Assembly: GCF_003598715.1 (NCBI RefSeq)
Contig: NZ_QZFU01000023.1
Span: 310,001 to 374,000 of the forward strand
DNA from: Nocardia panacis
GTDB taxonomy: Bacteria; Actinomycetota; Actinomycetes; Mycobacteriales; Mycobacteriaceae
Direction: 5' to 3'
Length of the DNA: 64,000 nucleotides
Positions 16,477 through 25,354 of the stretch are shown here, one piece after another. The notes under the pieces are model-generated. The model searched no databases and was not told the DNA's origin. It worked only from the letters and a program-made list of their open reading frames with translations. Position 1 is the stretch's first letter. The number at the start of each line of letters is the position of its first letter. The position numbers were made by a program, and so were the translations under genes.

Positions 16477-17777
16477 CGGGGCCGCCGATCGATCAGCCTG
16501 CGCGCCTTGCCCAGTGAACGCTCGAGCGCCTCCGGATCGAGCACCTCCACCGGGACGCTCACCCCCACTTCGGCTTTGATCAGCCGACACAGCAGCTCCG
16601 CCGCCGCATCGCGGTCGGCGCCCGCGGCGTCGGCGCGCGCCTCCACCCGCACCGTCAGCCGATCGAGCCGACCGGGCCGGTCCAATACGCATTCGAACTG
16701 CGGCGCCAGCGCGGGCACCCGCAGGATCAACTCCTCGATCTGCGTGGGGAACAGGTTCACCCCGCGCAGGATGATCATGTCGTCGGTACGCCCGGTGATC
16801 TTTTGAATACGCCGCATGGACCGCGCGGTGCCCGGCAGCAGGCGGGTCAGATCGCGGGTGCGGTAGCGGATGATCGGGAAGGCCTCCTTGGTCAGGGAGG
16901 TGAACACCAATTCGCCTTCCTCGCCGTCGGGCAGCGGCACACCGGTCTGCGGGTCGATGATCTCGGGATAGAAGTGATCCTCCCAGATGTGCAGGCCGTC
17001 CTTGGTTTCCGCGCACTCCATGGCCACGCCGGGACCCATCACCTCCGAGAGCCCATAGATATCGAGCGCGTCGATGCCGAGTTTGCCCTCGAGTTCGCCG
17101 CGCATGGACTCCGTCCACGGTTCGGCCCCGAACACGCCGACTCGCAGCGAGGTTTTCGCGGGATCGATACCGTGCTGCTGCATGGCGTCGACCAGGGTCA
17201 GCATGTAGGACGGGGTGACCATTATGGCGTCGGGCCGGAAGTCCTGGATCAACCGGACTTGACGCTCGGTCATCCCGCCCGACATGGGAATCACCGTGCA
17301 GCCCAGCCGTTCCGCGCCGTAGTGCGCGCCGAGGCCACCGGTGAACAGGCCGTACCCGTAGGCGATGTGCACGATATCGCCGCGCCGCACCCCGGCGGCG
17401 CGCAGACTGCGCGCGATGAGGTCGGCCCAGTTGTTCAGGTCATTGCTGGTGTAGCCGACGACGGTGGGCTGTCCGGTCGTGCCCGAGGAGGCGTGGATGC
17501 GCGAAACCTGTTCGCGCGGTACGGCGAACATGCCGAAGGGATAGTTGGCCCGCAGGTCGGACTTGGCGGTGAACGGGAATTTCGCCAGGTCGGACAGTTC
17601 GCGCAGATCCGACGGGTGCACACCCGCGTCGTCGAATGCCTTGCGGTAGTGCGCGACATTCTCGTAGGCATGGCCGAGCGACCAGCGCAGCCGTTCCAGT
17701 TGCAGGGCGGAAATGCGGTCGCGGCCCGCGAATTCGATCTCTTCGGCCGGGACGGGAGTGGGAGCGGCGGTGCTCAT
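16473..17777 (-). CDS. paaK: Phenylacetate-CoA ligase
   Basis: A 434 aa adenylate-forming enzyme that activates phenylacetate with ATP and CoA to phenylacetyl-CoA, the entry step of the pathway. The AMP-binding P-loop is HASSGTTGQPTVVGYT (about residues 94-109). YGLSEVMGPG and YRTRDLTRLLPG are the A5 and A7-like motifs, and GRTDDMIILRGVNLFP marks the hinge into the C-terminal lid. Length and sequence fit PaaK. It starts 116 nt after paaE, the only real gap in the operon, and that gap holds two tandem hairpin repeats. It overlaps paaI by 4 nt. Confidence 0.96.
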   Translation of the reverse strand: MSTAAPTPVPAEEIEFAGRDRISALQLERLRWSLGHAYENVAHYRKAFDDAGVHPSDLRELSDLAKFPFTAKSDLRANYPFGMFAVPREQVSRIHASSGTTGQPTVVGYTSNDLNNWADLIARSLRAAGVRRGDIVHIAYGYGLFTGGLGAHYGAERLGCTVIPMSGGMTERQVRLIQDFRPDAIMVTPSYMLTLVDAMQQHGIDPAKTSLRVGVFGAEPWTESMRGELEGKLGIDALDIYGLSEVMGPGVAMECAETKDGLHIWEDHFYPEIIDPQTGVPLPDGEEGELVFTSLTKEAFPIIRYRTRDLTRLLPGTARSMRRIQKITGRTDDMIILRGVNLFPTQIEELILRVPALAPQFECVLDRPGRLDRLTVRVEARADAAGADRDAAAELLCRLIKAEVGVSVPVEVLDPEALERSLGKARRLIDRRPR

Positions 17778-17823
17778 CGGCAGTCTTTCGTTGGTGTTGT
17801 CCGGGATCGATGCGACGCATCAC

Positions 17824-17869
17824 GGTGACTGAGGTGCAGAGCACCAAGGTGACTGGTGCGCGGCACCGA
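17824..17869. repeat. Two tandem 22-24 bp repeats, each with a hairpin, between paaE and paaK
   Basis: The units 17824-17847 and 17848-17869 each begin GGTGACT and each contain the palindrome GGTGC-N3-GCACC (17833-17845 and 17855-17867). The palindrome centres are 22 bp apart, about two helical turns. They lie 47 nt upstream of the paaK start codon. They may be paired operator half-sites, an RNA element that sets the paaE/paaK expression ratio, or an internal promoter control site. Confidence 0.6.
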
Positions 17870-17893
17870 GGGGCCGAATCGACAGGGCGGGTA

Positions 17894-18970
17894 TCAGGCG
17901 TCGAAATCGACGACGAGGGTTTCGGAGGTCGGATAGGTCTGGCAGGTGAGTACGAAGCCCGCGGCCACCTCGGCGTCCTCCAGGGCGTAGTTGCGGCGCA
18001 TCTCTGCCGTGCCGTCGGTGATCTTGGCCCGACAGGTGCCGCACACACCGCCCTTGCAGGCGAAGGGCAGATCGGAGCGGACCCGCTCGGCGGCGTCGAG
18101 AATGGTGCGGTCGCAGGGCAGGTCGGCGGTGCTGGAGCGGCCGTCGAGGGTGATGGTCACCTTGCTGCTCGGGCCGGTCACACCGGGTTCGCGATGGAGT
18201 TCCGGCGGCGGTGGGGTGTCGCCGACGAAGAACAGTTCGCGATGGATGCGGTCGGTGGGCATGCCGTGGGCGCTCAGGACGGTGGTGGCGTCCTGCACCA
18301 TGCCCAGCGGCCCGCACAGCCACGCGTGGTCGACGGTGTCGAGTGCGATGAGCGCGCCGATGATCGCGCCGATGCGCTCGGCGTCGAGTCGGCCGCTGAA
18401 CAGTTCCACATCGCGCGGCTCCCGCGAGAGCACGTGGATCAGCGAGAAACGCGCGCCGTACTGGTCTTTCAGATCGGCCAATTCATCGGCGAACATGACC
18501 GTGCCGCTGCGCCGGTTGCCGTAGAGCAAGGTGACGCTGCTCGCGGGATTGGCCAGCAGCGAGGCGGCGATGGACAGCAGCGGCGTGATGCCCGAACCCG
18601 CACCGATCAGCAGATGGTCGCCGCCCAGCGCGGGATCGGCGGTGAATCCGCCCGAGGGTGCCTGCACCTGCACCGTGTCGCCCGGCGCGAGCTCGTGGAC
18701 CAGCCAGCGCGAGAACAGGCCCTCGGTCACCTCCCGGACCCCGACCCCGGGTGCATCGCCCTGCGGGGCGCAGATGGAATAGGACCTGCGCTCCTCCACG
18801 CCGTCCACCGTCCGCCGCAGCGTCAGGAATTGTCCGGGGCGGAAACGGAATTCGTCGGTCAGATGGTCCGGCACGGCGAAGGTCACCGCGACGGCGTCCT
18901 CGCACAGATGCCGCACCGCCGCCACCTGTAGCGGATGGAAGGCGCGGACTCTGGTCTCGGCAGTGCTCAC
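17894..18970 (-). CDS. paaE: Phenylacetyl-CoA epoxidase reductase subunit
   Basis: The 358 aa NADPH:flavin/iron-sulfur reductase of the PaaABCE monooxygenase. A ferredoxin-NADP reductase module (about residues 10-240) binds FAD through RRSYSICAP and NADPH through LLIGAGSGITPLLS. A C-terminal plant-type [2Fe-2S] ferredoxin domain (about 270-358) has FACKGGVCGTCRAKI and the last cysteine in LTCQTYP. Electrons pass to the diiron PaaA subunit, which epoxidises the ring of phenylacetyl-CoA. It starts just after the paaD stop in the same operon. Confidence 0.96.
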   Translation of the reverse strand: MSTAETRVRAFHPLQVAAVRHLCEDAVAVTFAVPDHLTDEFRFRPGQFLTLRRTVDGVEERRSYSICAPQGDAPGVGVREVTEGLFSRWLVHELAPGDTVQVQAPSGGFTADPALGGDHLLIGAGSGITPLLSIAASLLANPASSVTLLYGNRRSGTVMFADELADLKDQYGARFSLIHVLSREPRDVELFSGRLDAERIGAIIGALIALDTVDHAWLCGPLGMVQDATTVLSAHGMPTDRIHRELFFVGDTPPPPELHREPGVTGPSSKVTITLDGRSSTADLPCDRTILDAAERVRSDLPFACKGGVCGTCRAKITDGTAEMRRNYALEDAEVAAGFVLTCQTYPTSETLVVDFDA

Positions 18971-18971
18971 C

Positions 18972-19481
18972 TCAGATTTCCTTCACGTGATCGAATGGCT
19001 CCAGGCACGCGCGGCAGCGGTAGAGCGCTTTGCACGCGGTGGCGCTGAATTCCGAAATCAGTTCTGTCTCAGGGGAATCGCAGCGCGGGCAGCGGATGGC
19101 GCGCGCGGGCGGAAGCAGGGTCAGCGCAATGGGTCCCGCGGTCGGGCGCGGCGCCGGGCCGGGTTCGGAGTAGCCGTTCTCGCGCAGTTTGCGCCTGCCC
19201 TCCGGGGTGATCCAGTCGCTGCTCCACGCGGGGGCGAGGACGGTGTCCACCCTTACCTCGGTGAAACCGTGCACACGCAAGGCGGATTCGATATCCAACC
19301 GGATGGCGCCCATGGCCGGGCAGCCGGAGTAGGTGGGCGTGATCCGCACGACCACACCCGCATCGCTCACCTGAACATCGCGCAGCACACCGAGATCGGC
19401 GATGGTGAGCATGGGCATCTCCGGATCGAGCACCGACTCCACCACCGCGCGGGCCGCCGCGGGGTCGGTCGCGGTCACCAC
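18972..19481 (-). CDS. paaD: Phenylacetate pathway iron-sulfur maturation protein PaaD
   Basis: A 169 aa protein of the MIP18/DUF59 type. VLDPEMPMLTIADLGVLRDV and YSGCPAMGAI are the DUF59 signature. A C-terminal zinc-ribbon-like part carries four cysteines in two pairs (CPRCDS and CRACLEP). PaaD is needed for phenylacetyl-CoA epoxidase activity, probably for cluster assembly on PaaE, and is not part of the catalytic complex. The GTG start overlaps the paaC stop by 7 nt. Confidence 0.95.
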   Translation of the reverse strand: MVTATDPAAARAVVESVLDPEMPMLTIADLGVLRDVQVSDAGVVVRITPTYSGCPAMGAIRLDIESALRVHGFTEVRVDTVLAPAWSSDWITPEGRRKLRENGYSEPGPAPRPTAGPIALTLLPPARAIRCPRCDSPETELISEFSATACKALYRCRACLEPFDHVKEI

Positions 19482-20392
19482 ACGCCCTCCGGATGTTCGC
19501 GGGCCACACTCTGCATCTCGGCGAGCATCCGACCCAACCCCTCGGTGTGCACGCCTTGACGACCGGCGCGACCGGCAATCCCTGCGGCCGAAACACCCTC
19601 GGGCGCCTCCACTTCCGCCGCACCGAGAATGGTGGCCAGTATCTCTTCGACCTCCGCGGCGATCTCGGCGGGGTCCACCGCGACACCGACGGCGGCCAAT
19701 GCGCGTTCGTCCTCAGTCCCGACGAACAGTTCGGGCAGGAACGGCCAGACCTGGCGCAGGGCCGCCCCGAGTCGACGCTGCGACTCGGGCGTGCCGCCGC
19801 CGAGGACCACCGTCCAGCGGGCGGCATAATCCCGGTGGTAGGTCAGCTCTTTGACGCCCTTGTGCGCCACCGCCGCGAGCACCGGATCGCGCGAATCGCG
19901 CAGCCGGGCGAAAACCGCCAGCCGCCAGGTGGTCAGCACGAGGGTGCGCACCACCGTCTGCGCGAAATCGCCGTTGTCGAGTTCGCACAGGCGCACATTG
20001 CGGAATTGCGATTCGGCGCGGAAGAAGGCCAGCGCGTCCTCGTCCGGAATCGGCGAGGATTCGGGCAGCCGCGGCACGGCGCTCGGATCGGCGGCCGCGG
20101 CGCGCGCCAACAGCAGACGCGCCTGGCCGAGCAGGTCGAGCCCGATATTGGCGAAGGCCACCTCCTCCTCCAACTCCGGTGCGTGCGTGACGAATTCGAT
20201 GAGCCGCTGCGCGCCGATCAGCGCGTCGTCACCGAGCATCAGGCAGTAGCGGGCCAAGGCGGGTAGGTCGACGTCGCGCGGGACGGTGGTGTCGACGCCC
20301 GCCAGCGGGTCGTCGAAATCGGTGCCGAAGGCCCAGCGGCCGTCACCGTCGCCCCCGACCAGACCGTCGAACGGATTGTCGTGATCGATCAT
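19475..20392 (-). CDS. paaC: Phenylacetyl-CoA epoxidase structural subunit
   Basis: A 305 aa ferritin-like structural subunit that forms a heterodimer with PaaA. LARYCLMLGDDALIGAQRLIEF, EEEVAFANIGLDLLGQARLLL and KGVKELTYHRDYAARWTVVLG are characteristic. It resembles PaaA but lacks the complete set of iron ligands, as expected. Compared with the E. coli protein it has an N-terminal extension of about 40 residues, rich in Asp and Gly. It begins 9 nt after paaB. Confidence 0.95.
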   Translation of the reverse strand: MIDHDNPFDGLVGGDGDGRWAFGTDFDDPLAGVDTTVPRDVDLPALARYCLMLGDDALIGAQRLIEFVTHAPELEEEVAFANIGLDLLGQARLLLARAAAADPSAVPRLPESSPIPDEDALAFFRAESQFRNVRLCELDNGDFAQTVVRTLVLTTWRLAVFARLRDSRDPVLAAVAHKGVKELTYHRDYAARWTVVLGGGTPESQRRLGAALRQVWPFLPELFVGTEDERALAAVGVAVDPAEIAAEVEEILATILGAAEVEAPEGVSAAGIAGRAGRQGVHTEGLGRMLAEMQSVAREHPEGVW

Positions 20393-20401
20393 GGTCGGGC
20401 C

Positions 20402-20695
20402 TCACATATGGGGGACGTTGTCGGGAATCCGATAGAACGTCGGATGCCGGTAGATCTTGTCGCCGCTGGGCGCGAAGTACGGGTCGCGCTCGGCCGGACT
20501 GGACGCGGCGATGGCCGAGGAGCGCACCACCCAGATACTCACACCCTCATTGCGCCGGGTGTACACATCGCGCGCGTGCCGCAGCGCCATCTCGTCGTCC
20601 GGCGCGTGCAGCGAACCGACATGCACGTGGTTGAGCCCGCGTTTGCCGCGTACGAACACCTCGTACAGCGGCCACTCGGAGCGAGTTCCGGTCAT
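20402..20695 (-). CDS. paaB: Phenylacetyl-CoA epoxidase subunit PaaB
   Basis: A 97 aa small subunit that bridges PaaAC heterodimers. WPLYEVFVRGKRGLNHVHVG opens the protein, LHAPDDEMALRHARDVYTRR follows, and EGVSIWVVRSSAI is conserved. The ATG overlaps the paaA stop as ATGA; a longer in-frame reading would lie wholly in paaA and is not used. Confidence 0.96.
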   Translation of the reverse strand: MTGTRSEWPLYEVFVRGKRGLNHVHVGSLHAPDDEMALRHARDVYTRRNEGVSIWVVRSSAIAASSPAERDPYFAPSGDKIYRHPTFYRIPDNVPHM

Positions 20696-21630
20696 GGTCG
20701 CATCTCCTTGTTCTTGTCGGCGAAAGCCGCGGCGGCTTCGCGCACCCACGCGCCGCCCTCGTGCGCGGCCCGCCGCACCTCGATCCGCTGCGCGTTGCAC
20801 GCGCCATTGCCCGCGATCACCTGGGACAGTTCGGCCCAATCCGGTTCGCCGAAGTCATGGGACCCGCGCTCGTCGTTCCAGGACAGCTCCGGATCCGGCA
20901 AGGTGACCCCGAGCGCCTCGGCCTGCGGCACGCTCATATCCACGAACCTTTGGCGCAGTTCGTCATTGGTGTGTCGCTTGATGCGCCACCGCATGGAGCG
21001 CTCGGTATTGGGCGAATCGCCGTCGGGCGGACCGAACATCATCAGCGCGGGCCACCACCACCGATCCACGGCCTCCTGGACCATGTGCCGCTGGGCATCG
21101 GTGCCGCGCATCATGGTCATCAGCAGTTCGTAGCCCTGCCGCTGATGGAAGGACTCCTCCTTGCAGACTCGGATCATGGCGCGGCCGTAGGGGCCGAACG
21201 AACTGCGGCACAGCGGCACCTGGTTGCAGATGGCCGCACCGTCCACCAGCCAGCCGATCACGCCGACATCGGCGAAGTTCAGCGTCGGGTAGTTGAAGAT
21301 GGAGGAGTACTTCTGGCGACCGGAGATGAGCCATTCGGTGAGTTCGCCCCGGTCGGCGCCGAGGGTCTCCGCCGCCGAGTACAGATAGAGTCCGTGCCCG
21401 GCCTCGTCCTGGATCTTCGCCAGCAGGATGGCCTTTCGGCGCAGCGATGGCGCGCGGGTCAGCCAGTTGGCCTCGGGCTGCATGCCGATGATCTCGGAGT
21501 GTGCGTGCTGGGCGATCTGACGAATCAGGTTGGCGCGGTAAGCGTCCGGCATCCAGTCACGCGGCTCTATGCGCTGGTCGGCCGCGAGGACGGCGTCGAA
21601 GTACGCCTGCTCGTCGGTGGGTGCGGTCAT
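20692..21630 (-). CDS. paaA: Phenylacetyl-CoA epoxidase catalytic subunit
   Basis: The 312 aa diiron subunit that inserts oxygen into the ring of phenylacetyl-CoA to give 1,2-epoxyphenylacetyl-CoA. Two helix-borne iron-ligand motifs are clear, DEAGHGLYLYSAAETLG and CKEESFHQRQGYELL, each with the E-x-x-H pattern. MPDAYRANLIRQIAQHAHSEIIG is the conserved N-terminal helix. Length matches the family. It begins 11 nt after paaG and is coupled to paaB. Confidence 0.97.
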   Translation of the reverse strand: MTAPTDEQAYFDAVLAADQRIEPRDWMPDAYRANLIRQIAQHAHSEIIGMQPEANWLTRAPSLRRKAILLAKIQDEAGHGLYLYSAAETLGADRGELTEWLISGRQKYSSIFNYPTLNFADVGVIGWLVDGAAICNQVPLCRSSFGPYGRAMIRVCKEESFHQRQGYELLMTMMRGTDAQRHMVQEAVDRWWWPALMMFGPPDGDSPNTERSMRWRIKRHTNDELRQRFVDMSVPQAEALGVTLPDPELSWNDERGSHDFGEPDWAELSQVIAGNGACNAQRIEVRRAAHEGGAWVREAAAAFADKNKEMRP

Positions 21631-21641
21631 GGAATCGTCCT

Positions 21642-22424
21642 TCAGTGGCCTGTGAACACGGGGGTGGATTTGGTGAGGAAGGCCGTGACGGCGGCGCGGT
21701 GATCGGCGCCGGCTCCCAGGAATTCCTGGGCGACGCGCTCACGCTCCAGCGTCTCGGCCAGCGGCGCCTGCGCCGCGAGCAGCCGCTTGACCTCGCGGTA
21801 GGCCGCCGTCGGGCCGGAGGCCAGCTGCTGCGCGAGATCGCGTGCGGCCGATTCCAGTTCGGCGTCGTCGACCACGCGGTGCACCAGTCCGAGCTCACCG
21901 GCCTGCGCGGCGGTGAGGCGGTCGCCGAGCAGCATGAGCCCGGTGGCGCGGGACAGGCCGAGCGAGCGGACCAGCGAGTAGCTCAGCCCGGAGTCGCTGG
22001 CCAGAGCGATCCCGGTGAAGGCGGTGGCGAATTTCGCTCCCGCACCGGCGATCCGGATATCACCCGCCAGCGCCAAGCCGAGACCCGCCCCCACGCACCC
22101 GCCCTGGATGGCGACGACCACCGGCACCTCGAGGGCCGAGACGGCCGCGATAAGTGGATTGTAGTGCGCCCCAACGGTGCTCATGGCGGTGCTCGGATCG
22201 GCGTCCAGCGCCGCGCTGTGCTCGGCGAGGTCCTGGCCGACGCAGAAGTTCTTGCCCTCGGCGCGCAGCAGCACCGCGCGCACGGTCGGGTCGGAGGCCA
22301 ATTCCCCGACCGCGGCGAGCAATTCCTCCTTCAGCGCCCGGTCCAGCGCATTGGAGGCGGCGGGCCGCGACAACGCCAGTTCGGCGAGGCCGTCGGCGCG
22401 GGCAAGGGATACGGTGGCGCTCAT
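21642..22424 (-). CDS. paaG: 1,2-epoxyphenylacetyl-CoA isomerase (crotonase fold)
   Basis: A 260 aa crotonase-superfamily protein. The epoxide isomerase assignment rests on the active site: the two hydratase glutamates are absent (GAGLGLALAGD and LASDSGLS), and an aspartate stands in the DSG motif, as in PaaG. NFCVGQDLAEH is the oxyanion-hole region. PaaG converts the epoxide to the ring-expanded oxepin-CoA and later isomerises a dehydroadipyl intermediate. ATG at 22424 overlaps the paaH stop as ATGA. Confidence 0.9.
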   Translation of the reverse strand: MSATVSLARADGLAELALSRPAASNALDRALKEELLAAVGELASDPTVRAVLLRAEGKNFCVGQDLAEHSAALDADPSTAMSTVGAHYNPLIAAVSALEVPVVVAIQGGCVGAGLGLALAGDIRIAGAGAKFATAFTGIALASDSGLSYSLVRSLGLSRATGLMLLGDRLTAAQAGELGLVHRVVDDAELESAARDLAQQLASGPTAAYREVKRLLAAQAPLAETLERERVAQEFLGAGADHRAAVTAFLTKSTPVFTGH

Positions 22425-23308
22425 CGGGTTCCTTTCGTCGCGTCCGCCCACTCGTGGAAGCCGCGACCGCTCTTGCGGCCCAGTTCCCCTCGGGCGACCT
22501 TGTCCCGCAGCAATTGCGGCGGCTCGAAGCGCGGGCCGAGCGTCGCGGCCAGGTGCTCGGCGATGGCCAGCCGCACATCCAGGCCGACCAAATCGGTGGA
22601 ACGCAGCGGTCCCATCGCGTGCCGATAGCCCAATTCCATGGCCCGGTCGATGGATTCGGCGTCGGCGACGCCCTCCTCCAGCATCCGGATGGCCTCCAGA
22701 CCGAGGCAGACACCCAGTCGGCTGGTGGCGAATCCCGGTGCGTCCTCGACCAAGACCTCTCCCTTGCCGAGGGCGGCCACCCAGTCGCGCACCCGCAGCA
22801 CCACTTCGGGTGCGGTCTCGGGTGCGCGCACGATCTCGACCAGTGCCGAGGCCGGAACCGGGTTGAAGAAGTGGGTGCCGAGGAACCGGCTCGAATCCTT
22901 CAGCACCGCACCGAGTTCGGCGATGGACAGCGAGCTGGTGTTCGAGGCCAGCACGGTCCGCGGGCCGACGACCCGTTCGGCGGCGGCGAGCACCTCGGCC
23001 TTGAGCCGGGCGTCCTCGGGCACCGCCTCCACCACCAGGTCCAGCTCGGCAGTCAGCTCGGCGATATCGCCCACCACCGCGACGCGCCCCATGATGGCGT
23101 CGATCTCGGCCGGATCCACCGTATTTCGCGCAGCGGAGGCGCGCAGACCGCGCCGGACCCGCTCGCGGGCCGCATCGGGATCGGCGGGTTCGGCGGGTTC
23201 GGCGATGCGCACGACGCTGCCGAGGGTGGCGAAGACCTGCGCGATACCCGCGCCCATCCGGCCGCCGCCGATCACCCCGACCGCAGCCGGAATCACCTTG
23301 TCCGTCAT
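22421..23308 (-). CDS. paaH: 3-hydroxyacyl-CoA dehydrogenase
   Basis: A 295 aa NAD-dependent enzyme that oxidises 3-hydroxyadipyl-CoA to 3-oxoadipyl-CoA. The Rossmann motif is VGVIGGGRMGAGIAQVFAT (about residues 10-28). The catalytic histidine is in GTHFFNPVPAS, with the glutamate in VRAPET. The C-terminal half has DAPGFATSRLGVCLGLEAIRM. Both ends are coupled by ATGA overlaps to the neighbouring crotonase genes. Confidence 0.92.
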   Translation of the reverse strand: MTDKVIPAAVGVIGGGRMGAGIAQVFATLGSVVRIAEPAEPADPDAARERVRRGLRASAARNTVDPAEIDAIMGRVAVVGDIAELTAELDLVVEAVPEDARLKAEVLAAAERVVGPRTVLASNTSSLSIAELGAVLKDSSRFLGTHFFNPVPASALVEIVRAPETAPEVVLRVRDWVAALGKGEVLVEDAPGFATSRLGVCLGLEAIRMLEEGVADAESIDRAMELGYRHAMGPLRSTDLVGLDVRLAIAEHLAATLGPRFEPPQLLRDKVARGELGRKSGRGFHEWADATKGTR

Positions 23309-24033
23309 CGTTTTCCCTTCTCCAGGAAGGCGGTCATCCGCTCGTACTTCTCGGCGCTGTCGAACAGCACCGCCTGGGCGATGTCATCGGCGCGCCCGCC
23401 GTCGGCGACGAGTTTGCTCAGTCGCAAGGCCAGCGGGGACTGACGGAGCATTCGGTCGATGACGGCGTTCGCGGCGGCGATGTGCGCACCCTCGGGCACC
23501 ACCTCCAGCACCAGACCGCAGCCGAGCGCCCGCGCGGCATCGAGTCGAATCCCGGCGAGCAGCACCTGTTTGGCGATCGAGGCGCCGACCAGCTCGGCCA
23601 GCCGGTAGCTCGCGCCCGCTGCGGCCATGATGCCGAGTCCCGGTTCCGGATTGGCGAATACGGCGGTGGTCGTGGCGATTCGGAGGTCGCAGGCGTATGC
23701 CAGTTCCGCGCCGCCGCCGAACGCGCACCCGCTCACCGCCGCCACGGTGGGTTGCGGCAGCGCGGCCACCCGATCGAACAGTCGCCGGTTGATGCCCGCC
23801 AGTGCCTCCGGGACCCCGCGTGCGCGCAATTCGGCGATATCCGCACCGCCCGCGAAGTGTTCGCCGCGTCCGGTGAGCAGCAGCGGCTTGGGATCGCGCT
23901 CCAATCGCGCGCAGACCTCGTGCAATTCGCCGATCATCGCGGCGTCGATGGCATTGCGGCGGGCGGGCCGATCCAGCACGACCACCGTGCGGTCCGCCAG
24001 TTCGCTCACCTCGATGGTGGTGAAGCCGGTCAC
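23305..24033 (-). CDS. paaF: 2,3-dehydroadipyl-CoA hydratase (enoyl-CoA hydratase)
   Basis: A 242 aa crotonase that keeps both hydratase glutamates, in GGGAELAYACD and in ANPEPGLGIM, so it should add water to 2,3-dehydroadipyl-CoA. HFAGGADIAELRAR is the oxyanion region. GTG at 24033 overlaps the thiolase stop as GTGA; the longer in-frame reading upstream is only the shadow of the thiolase gene. The annotation as PaaF rather than a general hydratase rests on operon position and on the residue contrast with the PaaG homologue downstream. Confidence 0.88.
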   Translation of the reverse strand: MTGFTTIEVSELADRTVVVLDRPARRNAIDAAMIGELHEVCARLERDPKPLLLTGRGEHFAGGADIAELRARGVPEALAGINRRLFDRVAALPQPTVAAVSGCAFGGGAELAYACDLRIATTTAVFANPEPGLGIMAAAGASYRLAELVGASIAKQVLLAGIRLDAARALGCGLVLEVVPEGAHIAAANAVIDRMLRQSPLALRLSKLVADGGRADDIAQAVLFDSAEKYERMTAFLEKGKR

Positions 24034-25247
24034 GGCGCCTCCACCAGCATCGCGACCCCCTGGCCCACACCGACGCACAGCGTGGCGAGTCCGCGCCGCG
24101 CGCCCTCGCGCCGCATCCGACCCAGCAGGGTCAGCACGATCCGCGCACCCGAGCAGCCGAGCGGATGTCCGAGCGCGATGGCGCCGCCATCGGCATTGAC
24201 CAGATCCGGGTCGAGCTTCAATTGCCGCATGACACCGAGCGATTGGGCGGCGAACGCTTCGTTCAGTTCGATCGCGCCGACGTCGTCCATCGACCAGCCC
24301 GCCCTGGCCAACACCTTCCGGGTCGCCGGCACCGGACCGAGGCCCATGATGTTCGGTGGCACACCGGCATTCGCCGCGGCGACGATGCGACCGCGCACCG
24401 TGAGTCCGTGCGTGCGAACCGCCTCGCCGCTCGCGAGCACCAACGCGGCGGCGCCATCCGAGAGCGGCGAGGAGGATCCGGCCGTGACAATGCCGTTCGC
24501 CCGGAAGACCGGACGCAACGCGGCCAACTTCTCGGCGGTCGTCGCGCGCCGCACCGTCTCGTCGGCGACGAATTCGCCGCCGCGCACCGGGACCGGCACG
24601 ATATCCGCGCGAAAGTGCCCGGCATCCATGGCCGCGGCCGCGCGCTGCTGGCTGCGCAGCGCGAACTCGTCGCTCTCGGCGCGGGTGACGCCCTCGGCGA
24701 CCGCGACTTCCTCGGCGGTCTCCCCCATCGTCAAGGTGACTTTGCGCACCTCGGGCGGCGCGTCGCGCACGCAAGCATCGGCGGCGGTGAACTTCGGATT
24801 GGTGAACCGCCACCCCAGGGCGGTATCTGCCACTTCACCCGGTTTCGCCCACGGCGCACCGGGTTTGGCCATGACCCACGGCGCGCGCGTCATCGATTCC
24901 ACACCGCCCGCCACGATCAGATCGGCCTCGCCGCCGCGAATCATGGCCGCGCCCGTGGCCAGCGCGGTGAGCCCGCTCGCGCACAACCGATTGACGGTGA
25001 ACCCCGGCACGCTGTCCGGAAGTCCGGCCAACAGCGTCGCCATGCGCGCGACATTGCGATTGTCCTCGCCCGCCTGATTGGCCGCGCCGAGAATCACCTC
25101 GTCCACCGCGTCGGCGGGAATTCCGCTCCGGCGCACCGCCTCCCGGATGACCAGGGCCGCCATATCGTCGGGCCGCACCTCGGCCAGCGCACCACCGTAG
25201 CGGGCGAGGGGCGTCCGCGCCCCGTCGACCAGATAGACCTCACGCAC
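24030..25247 (-). CDS. paaJ: 3-oxoadipyl-CoA thiolase
   Basis: A 405 aa thiolase that splits 3-oxoadipyl-CoA with CoA into succinyl-CoA and acetyl-CoA, the last pathway step. The acyl-accepting cysteine is at about residue 89 in NRLCASG. The general-base histidine is in GGAIALGHPLGCSG and the second cysteine in LCVGVGQG. GTG at 25247 is preferred over the ATG at 25274: AGGAG (25255-25259) stands 7 nt before it, and the predicted transcription start is near 25267, which would leave the ATG outside the mRNA. It is the first gene of the eleven-gene paa operon. Confidence 0.92.
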   Translation of the reverse strand: MREVYLVDGARTPLARYGGALAEVRPDDMAALVIREAVRRSGIPADAVDEVILGAANQAGEDNRNVARMATLLAGLPDSVPGFTVNRLCASGLTALATGAAMIRGGEADLIVAGGVESMTRAPWVMAKPGAPWAKPGEVADTALGWRFTNPKFTAADACVRDAPPEVRKVTLTMGETAEEVAVAEGVTRAESDEFALRSQQRAAAAMDAGHFRADIVPVPVRGGEFVADETVRRATTAEKLAALRPVFRANGIVTAGSSSPLSDGAAALVLASGEAVRTHGLTVRGRIVAAANAGVPPNIMGLGPVPATRKVLARAGWSMDDVGAIELNEAFAAQSLGVMRQLKLDPDLVNADGGAIALGHPLGCSGARIVLTLLGRMRREGARRGLATLCVGVGQGVAMLVEAP

Positions 25248-25273
25248 TCGCACACTCCTGTCGTCTCCCTCCA

Positions 25274-25302
25274 TAATTACCGAATGTTCGGTCGGTAATC
25301 AA
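25274..25302 (-). promoter_or_regulatory. paa operon promoter with embedded PaaR-type operator
   Basis: On the minus strand TTGATT (25302-25297) and TAATTA (25279-25274) are separated by exactly 17 bp. The perfect inverted repeat ATTACCGA-N8-TCGGTAAT (25276-25299) fills the space between and overlaps both elements, so a bound repressor would block RNA polymerase. The same site recurs before paaZ. TetR-type PaaR repressors that release on phenylacetyl-CoA are known in other bacteria. Confidence 0.75.
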
Positions 25303-25354
25303 GTGCGGGAGAGGAGACTGCCGCAAGTTCGCCGGAAACTGACAAGATGGTCCG

